Assembly: GCF_003086295.3 (NCBI RefSeq)
Contig: NC_092053.1
Location: 90,244,745-90,308,744, forward strand
Direction: 5' to 3'
Source of the DNA: Arachis hypogaea
Lineage: Eukaryota; Streptophyta; Magnoliopsida; Fabales; Fabaceae
DNA: 64,000 bases
Under the pieces are notes generated by a model. The model searched no databases. It had not been told where the DNA came from and saw nothing but the letters and a program-made list of their open reading frames with translations. This document shows, piece by piece, positions 46,186 through 56,842 of the stretch; positions within the stretch are counted from its first letter, which is position 1; each line of letters begins with the position of its first letter. The translations under genes were made by a program, and so were the position numbers.

Positions 46186-47914
46186 TCAACACTTTAGCAG
46201 CAGGTACAGGGGGAGCCCAACATCATCATCATCCTGGTCGTCCGGGACAATCTTACCATCTCTTATAACGTTGTTCAAGCTGAAGAGAGTAAGGTCAACC
46301 TCAGGAGCAAGAACTTGAACCTGCTCCTTTAAATTATCATAAGCAGCATTTACGCTACGGACAAGATGACCTTGGAGCTCAGAGTAGTTAACTTGGGCAG
46401 ACTCCAACTCCTCCCTCAGACGTATTACCTCCCGATAAGATGTGACGTAACTGTCCTTATGCCTCAACGCAGTGTCCTCGGCCAACCTCACAGAGGCCGC
46501 CAGGGTAAGAGAGCTAGCCTTCTCGTTCTCCAGATCCTTCTCCAGTTTAGATACTTTCACCTCAAGCTCCTCCTTCAAGCCCTTCATCCGATCAAACTCT
46601 TGTTTGGCCTCCTCCATGAAGGCTTTGGTGGCATGAAAAGGAAGATTTTGAGCAGTCCGATACAGGGCAGCCCCCATATAGGCCATCTTGATGCTACTCC
46701 AAGTTATGAAGTCCAAATGGCAAAGGAGAGAAGCGTCGCCAGTAGGGACGACACCATAAGGACCGATCTGTTGGTCAACAAACTCCACTGCATCAAAGTC
46801 AGGAGCGTCGAGGTTGAAAGGCTCAATCGTTTTTTGTTTTTTGTTAGGAGGAGCACCAAAAGTAGCGACAGAAGTCTGTGGAGGGTTAGCCAGACGAACT
46901 CGGGGAGTGGGGATCACCTTCTTCGGCCCAGGAGAACTCGGCACGGGCGGCTTCATTGGAACTTGAGAAGATCCCTCTCCCACCACCTTGGCCGAGATAT
47001 TTTGAACAGCAGCAGCCTTATTTGCCTTTTTGTAGGCCTTCATGGAATCATTGTTTTTTGACATCTCTGAAAATACAAAATCGACCACAGCAATGGGTTA
47101 CAATCACAAAAAGAAGAAGCAAAACTAAAAAGCAAGTATAGAAACAAGTCAGACAGTACCCAAAGCAATTCGAATCAAAGATGGATCACTCAAAAATCTT
47201 TTCGTATCAAGATGGGGTGGTTCCCCCCATAAATCTTCAAGAACAATTACAAAAGCCCGCTCAACCTCGTCAAGCATCTCCCATATATAGCGAGACACTC
47301 TCACATTCTTTTGCCATTCTAGAGGAAAGGCAGGCTCATCATTTTCATCAAGAAAAAAGGGGGCGGGCCTCCTCAACAGCACGGACTCGGAAGAAATAAT
47401 TCTTAAAATCTTTAAAAGATTCATCATACATGGCAAAAACTTTCTTTTTGGAAGACCCTCCGGGCTTGGCAAAAACAAAAAGATAGAGGAAAAGAGTCTG
47501 AAAAGGTGTTATGCCTAACTCTTGGCAAAGCAGCTGACAAATCTTGATAAAACCCCAAGAATTCGGATGAAGCTGGGATGGGGTAATATTACAAGACCAC
47601 AACAAGTCGGTCTCGAAAGCAGTAAAAGGAAAAGTAATGTCCAACTAGCTGAAGAAATATTCATAGGCGTAGAAAAAGGGACGCTCCCCCTCGACAGAAG
47701 TAGGAAAGCAAACCCTCTCGTCAGAGTCCGGCGCCACAAGCTCATAATCTCTCTCTCGGGCACCACCACCACAAACCCTATGACGTTTCCTCAGCTCTAC
47801 ACAAAACTCAGCATCCACAACAGAGACACACATTAAGACAAGGGAGACCAGCCAATCAGACATCCCCTCGAGAACTTTAGAAGACATCTCTACAATGTTA
47901 TGACAAGAAGACAT
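46186..47914 (-). pseudogene. Antisense gene of Tat element, with intron
   Basis: Opposite strand to pol. Exon 2 (46186-47066) is open: Pro-rich part, then a coiled coil (EELEVKVSKLEKDLENEKAS). Exon 1 (47160-47914) starts MSSCHNIVEMSSKV and contains the conserved FPLEWQKNVRVSRY region. The intron 47067-47159 (93 bp) has GT at the donor and TTTTCAG at the acceptor. Splicing keeps phase into EMSKNND. Breaks: TAG at 47645-47647 and a one-base shift in the A/G homopolymer at 47353-47363. Antisense genes at this place are known in Tat elements and resemble a domain labelled 'putative gypsy type transposase' (from memory); their function is not established. Confidence 0.78.
47067..47159 (-). other. 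Predicted intron of antisense gene
   Basis: Minus strand: exon ..TTTGG, GTACTG donor, pyrimidine-rich tract, TTTTCAG acceptor, exon AGATGTC. Phase-consistent on both sides. Confidence 0.7.
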
Positions 47915-48937
47915 GAGGCCAACTAATCCTACAATAAGAAAAGAAGATTGGATTACTAAAAAACATCTCGGATGAGGGGCAAAACAACTCGACTAATATG
48001 ACACAGAAGAACAAACAGCAAAGGAAAACCCCAAGACTCAAACCAAAGCCCTGGGACATCCTTTGGAGGCAATAACAAAGCAAGAATTCAGGAAAAATCT
48101 ACAGTTTACGTCCATATCTCAAACAAGAAAAGCCAAATCACAAACATTTCAGAAAGTCAAAACACAAAAACGAATCAAAGCCACTATCTTTTTACAGTCT
48201 ATCAGCAAAAAGCATCGACAACATCAAACACGCCAAGCGGAAATCGTCAAAGGCACAACCTTTTTTCAGAATAAAACAAAATCATCATCAAAGGAACAAA
48301 CAGAAACAGTGATAACATGCAAAAGCTTTAAGAACATCAAGCAACAGGAAAGATGAAAAGGTTCATGCAAAAGGGCGAAGAAACTCCCAAAACACACATT
48401 ACAACAGTAATCAGGCACAGCAAAAGAAGAAAGATCCAAACTTTCTCCAAACAAAATCAAAAATTCACCACAAAACTAAAGACAAAGCAACAAAGACGAG
48501 AAGAAATTGTAAATGGAACCAACCTGGAAATAAGTAGAGCTTCAGAAGGGTTGAAGATGGAAACACGGAATCGCCGGATCGCTGAATGACGCCGCAAAGG
48601 CAAAATGTAGGCGAAAAGCAGAAGGTGAGAGAATGAAGGGAGAAGTTACAAAGAAAGATGAAGGAGAGAAACCATTTTCTGAGTGCAGAAATTCATAATA
48701 AAGCCAAAGGAAACGGGGCAATTAATACCAATTAATGAAGGTATTAAACCCTCGCACGTTCCTAAGAACAAAGCGCTAATACACGAGCGTGCGCTTTTTA
48801 GAAGAAAAAACGTTCCACATTCAAAAAGGTCCTACAAAGGAAGGAATCGACTAAATGCTTGAGTTCAGCTTCACTAGAGAAGGACCGAAGTCAAGGACTC
48901 GACCTCAAAAAAGAAGACCGAGCTCAAGCAGGGGCAC
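47915..48937 (+). other. Region between antisense gene and A 3' LTR
   Basis: No supported gene on either strand. It would hold the promoter and leader of the antisense gene. The last bases, AGCAGGGGCAC (48927-48937), form the PPT before the LTR. Confidence 0.6.
48927..48937 (+). promoter_or_regulatory. PPT of element A
   Basis: Purine-rich AGCAGGGGCAC directly before TGTTCATACC. Confidence 0.65.
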
Positions 48938-49478
48938 TGTTCATACCCTGGGTCGAGCTACCCGACCTGAGATGATTGGCGACAAAGCGACCGACCTCTT
49001 CAGGTCAGACTATCCGACCTCTTCCTAAAAGAGCTCAGCCAAATCGACAGGAAAGCCCATAAAAAGGCCCAACCCAAGGAATACGACCCAGATCCAAAGG
49101 CAGCCCAAAGCCGATAGAGATAAGGGCGGTTCCATAGAAGATAAGCTGACCTCGCCAAAAGATAAGATAAGATAAGATAACCAACTTATCTTATCTAAAA
49201 AGGTCACTCTACAACTACTATAAATACACTGGAGCACCCAGGTATAACTCATACTCTGATTCTACAATAAACCTGCTTAATACCCGTGCTAACTTAAGCA
49301 TCGGAGTCTCTTGCACGTACCCCCCACCCTCTGGTGACCAAGGATCAGAAGTGCAGCCAGTCCAACATGTCAGACACAACAACTCTGGCCGCCACCAGCC
49401 AGCCGGACATGTCATCTCCGACCAGTACAGAAGATCTCATCCGAGATCGGTCTACACTTTCAGGTAACCCTTGGAACA
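48938..49478 (+). repeat. 3' LTR of element A
   Basis: 541 bp, TGTTCATACC to GGAACA, TATA box at 49219-49226, TSD CCTTC at 49479-49483. Confidence 0.93.
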
Positions 49479-49483
49479 CCTTC

Positions 49484-49662
49484 TATTTATTTATTCATCT
49501 ACTAATATTTCTCTTCCACCTAAAATTCGAACCCCATCTTTTTCTCTGTGTTCGAGTTTTTCTCGTCCCCTTCTTCTATTCTCCCTTTCTTCTACTTACA
49601 TAAGGAATCTCTATACTGTGACACAAAGGATTCCATATTTTCTTTGCTCTCTTCTTTTCCAT
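49484..49662 (+). other. End of E leader before gag
   Basis: Continues the leader interrupted at 6460; pyrimidine-rich, no start codon context better than 49663. Confidence 0.6.
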
Positions 49663-51384
49663 ATGAGTAGGAACAAGGATAAGAACACTCTTGTTGAAGC
49701 AGATCCTGAACCTGAAAGGACTCTGAAGAGGAAGCTAAGGGAAGCTAAAGCACAACTCTTTGGAGAGGACCTAACTGAAATTTTCGAAAAAGAAGGAGAC
49801 ATGGCCGAACCTAACAACAATGGTAGAGATACAAGGAAGATGCTTTGTGACTTTATTGCACCCTCTTCTAACTTCTATGGAAGAAGCATTTCAATTCCTG
49901 CAATTGGAGCAAACAACTTTGAGCTTAAGCCTCAATTAGTTTCTCTAATGCAGCAGAATTGCAAGTTTCATGGACTTCCAATGGAAGATCTTCATCAGTT
50001 TTTAGCTGAATTCTTGCAAATATGTGACACTGTCAAGACCAATGGAGTTGATCCTGAGGTCTACAGGCTTATGCTTTTCCCTTTTGTTGTAAGAGACAGA
50101 GCTAGAACATGGTTGGATTCACAATCTAAGGAAAGCCTGAACTCTTGGGATAAGCTGGTCAATGCTTTCCTGGCCAAATTCTTTCCTCCTCAAAAGATGA
50201 GCAAGCTTAGAGTGGAAATCCAAACCTTCAGACAGAAGGAAGGAGAGTCCCTCTATGAAGCTTGGGAAAGATATAAGCAACTGATCAAAAGGTGTCCTAC
50301 TGACATGCTTCCAGAATGGAGCATCATAAGTATATTCTATGATGGTCTGTCTGAGTTGTCAAAAATGTCATTGGACCATTCTGCAGGAGGATCTCCTCAC
50401 GTGAATTCCCCTGCAGAAGCTCAGGAACTCATTGAAATGGTTGCAAATAACCAGTTCATGTACACCTCTGAAAGGAATCCTGTGAACAATGGGATGCCTC
50501 AGAAGAAGGATGTTCTTGAAATTGATACTCTGAATGCCATATTGGCTCAGAATAAAATATTGACTCAGCAAGTCAATATGATTTCTCAGAGTCTGAATGG
50601 GTTGCAAGCTGCATCCAACAGTACTAAAGAAGCATCTTCTGATGAAGAAGCTTATGATCCTGAGAACCCTGCAATAGCAGAGGTGAATTACATGGGAGAA
50701 CCCTATGGAAACACCTATAATCCTTCATGGAGAAATCATCCAAATTTCTCATGGAAGGACCAACAGAAGCCTCAACAAGGCTTCAATAATAATGGTGGAA
50801 GAAATAGGTTTAGCAATAGCAAGCCTTTTCCATCATCTTCTCAGCAACAGACAGAGAATTATGAACAGAGCCATTCTGGCCTGGCAACCATAGTCTCTGA
50901 TCTATCCAAAACCACACTAAGTTTCATGAATGAAACAAGGTCCTCTATTAGAAATTTGGAGGCACAGGTGGGTCAACTGAGTAAGAAGATTACTGAAACT
51001 CCTCCCAGTACTCTCCCAAGCAATACAGAAGAAAATCCCAAGAGAGAGTGCAAGGCCATAACCTTACTTGGTGTGGCCGAATGCCCAGAGGAGGAGGAGG
51101 ACGTGAATCCCAGTGAGGAAGACCTCATGGGACGTCCTCTGGACAGAAAGGAGTTCCCCTTTGAGGAACCAAAGGAATCTGAGGCTCATACAGAGACCCT
51201 AGAGATTCCATTGAACCTCCTTCTACCATTCATGAGCTCTGATGAATACTCTTCCTCTGAAGAGGATGAAGACATCACTGAAGAGCAAGTTGCTAAGTAT
51301 CTAGGAGCAATCATGAAGCTGAATGCCAAGTTATTTGGTACTGAGACTTGGGAGGATGAACCCCCTTGTTCACTAAAGAACTGA
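49663..51384 (+). CDS. Athila-like gag of element E (573 aa)
   Basis: ATG at 49663 (MSRNKDKNTLVEADP) is chosen over an upstream in-frame ATG at 49471 that lies in leader sequence only eight bases into non-A DNA. Acidic/basic N-terminus, then the Retrotrans_gag core (FPFVVRDRARTWLDSQ, LVNAFLAKFFPPQKMSKLR, QKEGESLYEAWERYKQL), a Gln/Asn-rich part, and an acidic C-terminus (SSSEEDEDITEEQ). No CCHC knuckle. Would form the particle shell and bind RNA. The frame is open throughout, which is striking beside the decayed A. The protease follows in a different frame, overlapping the end. Confidence 0.88.
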   Translation: MSRNKDKNTLVEADPEPERTLKRKLREAKAQLFGEDLTEIFEKEGDMAEPNNNGRDTRKMLCDFIAPSSNFYGRSISIPAIGANNFELKPQLVSLMQQNCKFHGLPMEDLHQFLAEFLQICDTVKTNGVDPEVYRLMLFPFVVRDRARTWLDSQSKESLNSWDKLVNAFLAKFFPPQKMSKLRVEIQTFRQKEGESLYEAWERYKQLIKRCPTDMLPEWSIISIFYDGLSELSKMSLDHSAGGSPHVNSPAEAQELIEMVANNQFMYTSERNPVNNGMPQKKDVLEIDTLNAILAQNKILTQQVNMISQSLNGLQAASNSTKEASSDEEAYDPENPAIAEVNYMGEPYGNTYNPSWRNHPNFSWKDQQKPQQGFNNNGGRNRFSNSKPFPSSSQQQTENYEQSHSGLATIVSDLSKTTLSFMNETRSSIRNLEAQVGQLSKKITETPPSTLPSNTEENPKRECKAITLLGVAECPEEEEDVNPSEEDLMGRPLDRKEFPFEEPKESEAHTETLEIPLNLLLPFMSSDEYSSSEEDEDITEEQVAKYLGAIMKLNAKLFGTETWEDEPPCSLKN

Positions 51385-51968
51385 ATGCATTAATGAGGCA
51401 GACATTACCTCAGAAGATATCGGATCCCGAAAAATTCTTCATGCCTTGTACCATATGCACCATGACCTTTGAGAAGGCTCTGTGTGACTTGGGGTCAGGG
51501 ATAAACCTCATGCCACTCTCTGTAATGGAGAAACTGGGAATCTTTGAGGTACAAGCTGCAAGAATCTCACTAGAGATGGCATACAAATCCATGAAACAGG
51601 CTTATGGACTAGTAGAGGACGTGCTAGTGAAGGTTGAAAGCCTTCACATCCCTGCTGATTTCATAATCCTAGACACTGGGAAGGATGAGGATGAATCCAT
51701 CATCCTTGGCAGACCCTTCCTGGCCACAGCAAAAGCTGTGATTGATGTTGACAGAGGAGAGTTGGTCCTTCAGTTGAATGAGGACTACCTTGTATTCAAG
51801 ACTCAAGGTTCTCCTTCTGTAACCATGGAGAGGAAGCATGAGAAGCTTCTCTCAGAACAGAGTCAAACAAAACCCCCACATTCAAACACTAAGTTTGGTG
51901 TTGGGAGGCCACAACCAAACTCTAAGTTTGGTGTTGAGGGGCCCCAACATTGCTCTGGTTTTTTGTGA
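51366..51968 (+). CDS. Athila-like aspartic protease of E (200 aa)
   Basis: Frame -1 relative to gag, overlapping its last 19 bases. Conserved FTKELNALMRQTLP start, then TFEKALCDLGSGINLMPLSVMEKLGI with the catalytic Asp in DLGS, and FIILDTGKDEDESIILGRPFLATA, the distal part of retropepsin folds. It ends at TGA after 51968, followed by two copies of CTAAGTTTGGTGTTG-like sequence. The frame change sits near a C5 run (51361-51365). It may be a programmed shift or a one-base mutation. Confidence 0.85.
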   Translation: MFTKELNALMRQTLPQKISDPEKFFMPCTICTMTFEKALCDLGSGINLMPLSVMEKLGIFEVQAARISLEMAYKSMKQAYGLVEDVLVKVESLHIPADFIILDTGKDEDESIILGRPFLATAKAVIDVDRGELVLQLNEDYLVFKTQGSPSVTMERKHEKLLSEQSQTKPPHSNTKFGVGRPQPNSKFGVEGPQHCSGFL

Positions 51969-52816
51969 GGCTCCATGAAAGCTCACTGTCAAGCTATTGA
52001 CATTAAAGAAGCGCTTGTTGGGAGGCAACTCAATGTTATTTAATTATATCTATTTATTTTCCATTGCTATTTTATGTTTTCTTTAGGTTGATGATCATGT
52101 GAAGTCATGAAAACAACTGAAAAATCAAAAACAGAATGAAAAATAGTATTAAAAATAGCTCACCCTGGAGGAAGAGCTTACTGGCATTTAAACGCCAGTA
52201 AGAAGCATCAAACTGGCGTTTAACGCCAGAAAGAAGCATCAAGCTTGCGTTAAACACCAGAAACAAGCACCAAACTGGCATTTAATGCCAGAACAGAGCA
52301 TGAAATTGGCATTTAATTGCCAATAATGGGAGAAAAGTTGGCGTTAAATACCAGAAACAAGCAGCAAGCTGGTGTTTAACGCTAGACATGCATTCTAAGG
52401 GCGTTTTGCACGCCTAAATGGAGCAGGGATGCTAAGTCCTTGACCCCTCTGGATCTGTGGACCCCACAGGATCCCCACCTACCCTCACCTCTTCTTCTCT
52501 CCTCTTCACACCTTTTCATAACACTCTTCCCCAAATACCCTTCACTAATCACCTCTATACCTGTTCCCCAAATACCCTTAACCACTCACATCCATCCACT
52601 CTTCCCCATAAACCCTACCTACCTCCAAAATTCAAATTCTTTTCCCTTCCTAACCCAAACCTAATGGCCGAAACCTACCCTCCCCCCACCCCTATATAAA
52701 CCCCTTAACACTACTTCATTTTCACACATCACAAACACTACTTCCCCCCTTGGCCGAATACACTCTCTCACTCCATCTCCTCTATTTTCTTCTTCTTCTA
52801 CTACTTTCTTTCTTCT
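51969..52816 (+). other. Spacer of E where RT would be expected
   Basis: No RT, RNase H or integrase motif in any frame. It holds the palindrome array (52181-52385) and then a C-rich, T-rich stretch (52440-52800). Confidence 0.75.
52181..52385. repeat. CTGGCGTTTAACGCCAG palindrome array (7 units)
   Basis: Seven near-palindromic units at about 52181, 52213, 52244, 52275, 52306, 52339 and 52369, spaced about 31 bases by AAGAAGCATCAAA-like linkers. Some arms covary (GGCG..CGCC and GGCA..TGCC). Similar units occur in the LTRs of G and E. Confidence 0.85.
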
Positions 52817-52836
52817 TTTGCTCGAGGACGAGCAAA
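52817..52836 (+). other. Mid-element hairpin of E
   Basis: TTTGCTCG-AGGA-CGAGCAAA, a perfect 8-bp stem with an AGGA loop, then TTTTAAGTTTGGTGTGG. Confidence 0.72.
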
Positions 52837-52965
52837 CCTTTTAAGTTTGGTGTGGTAAAAGTATTGCTTTTTGTTTTTCCATAACCATTAAGGGCACCTA
52901 AGGCCAGAGAAACCTCAAGAAAGAGGAAAGGGAAGGCAATTACTTCCACCTCTGAGTCATGGAAG

Positions 52966-54049
52966 ATGGAGAGACTCATCTCAAAGGCCCATCAAGACCA
53001 CTTCTATGAAGTTGTGGCCAAGAAAAAGGTGATCCCTGAGGTCCCATTTAAGCTCAAAAAAAGCGAGTATCCGGAGATCCGACAAGAGATTAGAAGAAGA
53101 GGATGGGAAGTACTCTCCAATCCTATTCAACAAGTCGGGATCTTAATGGTTCAAGAGTTCTATGCAAACGCATGGATCACTAGGAACCATGATCAAAGTA
53201 TGAACCCGAATCCAAAGAATTGGCTTACAATGGTTTGGGAGAAATACTTAGATTTCAGTCCGGAAAATGTAAGGTTGGCGTTCAACTTACCTATGATGGA
53301 AGAAAACGCACGCCCCTACACTAGAAGGGTCAACTTTGATCAAAGGTTGGACCAAGTCCTCATGGACATATGTGAGAAAGCAGCTCAATGGAAAATTGAC
53401 TCAAGAGGCAAGCCGGTTCAATTGAAAAGGCATGACCTTAAGCCTGTGGCTAGAGGATGGTTAGAGTTCATCCAACGCTCTATCATTCCTACTAGCAACC
53501 GATCCGAAGTAACTGTGGATCGGCCTATCATGATCCATAGTATCATGATTAGGGAGGAAGTAGAAGTTCATGAGATTATACCTCAAGAACTCTACAAGGT
53601 GGCTGACAAGTCCTCCACTTTGACAAGGTTAGCCTTCCCTCACCTCATTTGTCACCTCTACAATTTGGCTGGGATTGTCATAGATGAAGACATCCACATT
53701 GAAGAGGACAAGGCCATCACTAAAAAAAAGAATGGAGCAAACTAGAGAGCCCACTCATGGACCTCAACAAGAACATGAGGAAATTCCTCATCATGAAATC
53801 CCTGAGATGCCTCAAGGGATACACTTTCCTCCACAAAACTATTGGGAGCAAATTAATACCTCCCTAGGAGAATTGAGTTCCAACATGGGACAACTAAGGG
53901 TGGAGCACCAAGAGCACTCCATCATTCTCCATGAGATTAGAGAAGATCAAAGAGCTATGAGGAAGGAGCAACAAAGGCAAGGAAGAGACATAGAGGAGCT
54001 CAAGAACACCATTGGTTCTTCAAGAGGAAGAAGACACCACCCTCACTAA
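52966..54049 (+). pseudogene. Second ORF of E (Athila-type accessory protein)
   Basis: First ATG 52966 (MERLISKAHQDHFYEVV). An upstream conserved basic part (SRKRKGK) is in frame but its start codon is AGG at 52891, whereas G has ATG. The main domain (GWEVLSNPIQQVGILMVQEFYANAW, RRVNFDQRLDQVL, ARGWLEFIQRSI) resembles uncharacterised 'putative plant transposon protein' domains of Athila relatives (from memory). A one-base shift in the A8 run near 53726-53733 stops the frame at 53745. The C-terminal coiled coil (MGQLRVEHQEHSIILHEIREDQ) continues in the next frame to 54049. Function unknown. Confidence 0.78.
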
Positions 54050-55175
54050 GGTGGACCCGTTCCTTAGTCTCCTTGTTCTTATTTTTTTGTTTTTCGGTTT
54101 TTGAGCCTTATGTTTTACTTATGTTTGTGTCTTTACTACATGATCACTAGTGTCTAAGTGTCTATGTCTTAAAGCTATGAATGTCCTATGAATCCATCAC
54201 CTTTCTTAAATGAAAAATGTTTTAATTATAAAAGAACAAGAAGTACATGAATTTCGAATTCATCCTTGAAATTAGCTTGATTATTTTGATGTGGTGGCAA
54301 TACTTTTTGTTTTCTGAATGAATGCTTGAACAGTGCATATGTCTTTTGAATTTGTAGTTTATGAATGTTAAAATTGTTGGCTCTTAAAAGAATGATGAAA
54401 AAGAAAAATGTTATTGATAATCTGAAAAATCATAAAATTGATTCTTGAAGCAAGAAAAAGCAGTGAATAACAAGGCTTGCGAAAAAAAATGGCGAAAATA
54501 AAAGAAAAAAAAGAGAGAGAAAGAAAAAAGAAAAGCAAGCAGAAAAAGCCAATAACCCTTTAAACCAAAAGGCAAGGGTAAAAAGGATCCAAGGCTTTGA
54601 GCATCAGTGGATAGGAGGGCCCAAAGGAATAAAATCCTGGCCTAAGCGGCTAAACCAAGCTGTCTCTAACAATGTGCTTGTGGCGTGAAGGTGTCAAGTG
54701 AAAAGCTTGAGACTGAGCAGTTAAAGTCGAGGTCCAAAGCAAAAAAAAAAAGAGTGTGCTTAAGAACCCTAGACACCTCTAATTGGGGACTTTAGCAAAG
54801 CTGAGTCACAATCTGAAAAGGTTCACCCTGTTTTGTGTCTGTGGCATTTATGTATCCGGTGGTAATACTGGAAAACAAAGTGCTTAGGGCCACGGCCAAG
54901 ACTTATAAAGTAGCTGTGTTCAAGAATCAACATATTGAACTAGGAGAATCAATAACACTATCTGAATTCTGAGTTCTTATAGATGCCAATCATTCTGAAC
55001 TTCAAGGGATAAAGTGAGATGCCAAAACTATTCAGAGGTAAAAAGCTGCTAGTCCCGCTCATCTAATTCGAGCTAAGTTTCATTGATATTTTGGAATTTA
55101 TAGTATATTCTCTTCTTTTTATCCTATTTGATTTTCAGTTGCTTGGGGACAAGCAACAATTTAAGTTTGGTGTTG
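54050..55175 (+). other. Non-coding tail of E
   Basis: Colinear with 364-1470 of G. No gene. A-rich run near 54485-54535. Ends in hairpin and PPT-like tract. Confidence 0.7.
55138..55175 (+). promoter_or_regulatory. 3' hairpin and PPT-like tract of E
   Basis: GTTGCTTG-GGGA-CAAGCAAC, perfect 8-bp stem (55138-55157), then TTTAAGTTTGGTGTTG against the LTR. Confidence 0.7.
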
Positions 55176-56837
55176 TGATAAGCGGATAATTTATACACTT
55201 TTTGGCATTGTTTTTACATAGTTTTTAGTATGATTTAGTTAGTTTTTAGTATATTTTTATTAGTTTATAAATAAAAATCACATTTCTGGACTTTACTATG
55301 AGTTTGTGTGTTTTTCTGTGATTTTAGGTAATTTCTGGCTGAAATTGAGGGACTTGAGCAAAAATCTGATTCAGAGGCTGAAGAAGGATTGCAGATGTTG
55401 TTGGATTCTGACCTCCCTACACTCGAAGTGAATTTTCTGGAGCTATAGGAACCCAATTGGAGCGCTCTCAATTGCGTCGAAAAGTAGACATCCAGGGTTT
55501 TCCAGCAATATATAATAGTCTATACTTTTCCCAAGTTTTGACGACGTAAACTGGCGTTCAAACGCCAACTTTCTGCCCTATTCTGGAGTTAAACGCCAGA
55601 AATAGGTTGCGAATCAGAGTTAAACGCCAGAAATAGGCTACAACTTGGCGTTTAACTCCAAAAAGAGTTTCTACACATGAAAGCTCAATGCTCAGCCCAA
55701 GCACAGACCAAGTGGGCCCGGAAGTAGATTTCTACATCATTTACTTATCTTATGTAACCCTAGTCACTAGTCTAGTATAAAGACTACTTTTATTGATTTA
55801 TTTTATATCTTTTGTTCATCTTTAGATCATTCTGTACACGTTTAGGAGGCTGGCCATTCGGCCATGCCTGGACCTTGTTCTTATGTATTTTCAACAGTAG
55901 AGTTTCTACACACCATAGATTAAGGTGTGGAACTCTGCTGTTCCTCACGAATTAATGCAAAGTACTATTGTTTTTCTATTCAATTTAAGCTTATTCTTAT
56001 TCTAAGATATCCATTCGCACCCAAGAACATGATGAATGTGATGATTATGTGACACTCATCACCATTCTCACCTATGAACGCGTGTCTGACAACCACTTCC
56101 GTTCTACATGAAAACAAGCTTGAATGCGTATCTCTTAACCTCCATTCTGAAAGATCGGAGTCTTTGTGGTATAAGCTAGAATTATTGGAGGCCATTCCTG
56201 AGATCCGGAAAGTCTAAACCTTGTCTGTGGTATTCCGAGTAAGATCTGGGAAGGGATGACTGTGACGAGCTTCAAACTCGCGAGTGTTGGGCGTAGTGAC
56301 AGACGCAAAAGGATCAATGGATCCTATTCCAACATGATCGAGAACCGACAGATGATTAGCCATGCGGTGACAGCACATTTGGACCATTTTCACTGAGAGG
56401 ACGGGAAGTAGCCATTGACAACGGTGATTCCCAGCATACAGCTTGTCATGGAAAGGAGTAAGAATGATTGAATGAAGGCGTAGGAAAGCAGAGATTCAGA
56501 GGGAGCAAAGCGTCTCCATACGCTTATCTGAAATTCTCACCAATGAATTACATAAGTATCTCTTTCCTATTTTATATTTTGTTTATATTTTAATTATCTT
56601 AAATCCCAAAACCATTTGAATTTGCCTGACTGAGATTTGCAGGATGACCATAGCTTGCTTCAAGCCGACAATCTCCGTGGGATCGACCCTTAGTCACGTA
56701 AGGTTTATTACTTGGACGACCCAGTGCACTTGCTGGTTAGTTGTGCGATGTTGTGAAAAAGAACTAAGATTATGAACGTGCGTATTAAGTTTTTGGCGCC
56801 GTTACCAAGGAATGAACAATCACGATTTTGTGCACCA
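55176..56837 (+). repeat. 3' LTR of element E
   Basis: 1662 bp, TGATAAGCGG to TGCACCA. Also contains the internal PBS-like TGGCGCCGTTACC (56794-56806). Followed by TSD ATCTC. Confidence 0.93.
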
Positions 56838-56842
56838 ATCTC

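Larger units (their letters stand above)
6465..49478 (+). mobile_element. Element A: decayed Tat-lineage Ty3/gypsy element
   Basis: LTRs at 6465-7003 and 48938-49478 with TSD CCTTC. Removing insertion B leaves about 9.8 kb: partial gag, protease, RT, RNase H, archaeal-type RNase H, integrase, then an antisense gene and the 3' LTR. The dual RNase H and the antisense gene between integrase and the 3' LTR are known features of the Tat lineage. By eye the two LTRs differ at about 20 of 540 positions. It has no PBS, lacks the 5' half of gag, and carries many nonsense codons. Confidence 0.93.
3221..56837 (+). mobile_element. Element E: Athila-like LTR retrotransposon, split by A
   Basis: Bounded by LTRs 3221-4884 and 55176-56837 and by a 5-bp TSD ATCTC. 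After removing the 43-kb insertion A with one TSD copy, the element is about 10.6 kb. Order: LTR, tRNA-Asp PBS, long AT-rich leader, gag, protease, palindrome array, hairpin, second ORF, non-coding tail, LTR. It has no reverse transcriptase, RNase H or integrase, so it would depend on another element's enzymes. The gag and the protease signature DLGS..INLMP place it near Athila. Confidence 0.92.

Noticed and set aside
46366..47061. 231-codon plus-strand frame
   Set aside because: Shadow of the antisense gene on the other strand, which has coiled-coil composition and an intron; the plus frame shows no domain.
52966..53745. Envelope gene in E
   Set aside because: No signal peptide or membrane segment visible; the protein fits the unnamed Athila accessory domain instead.
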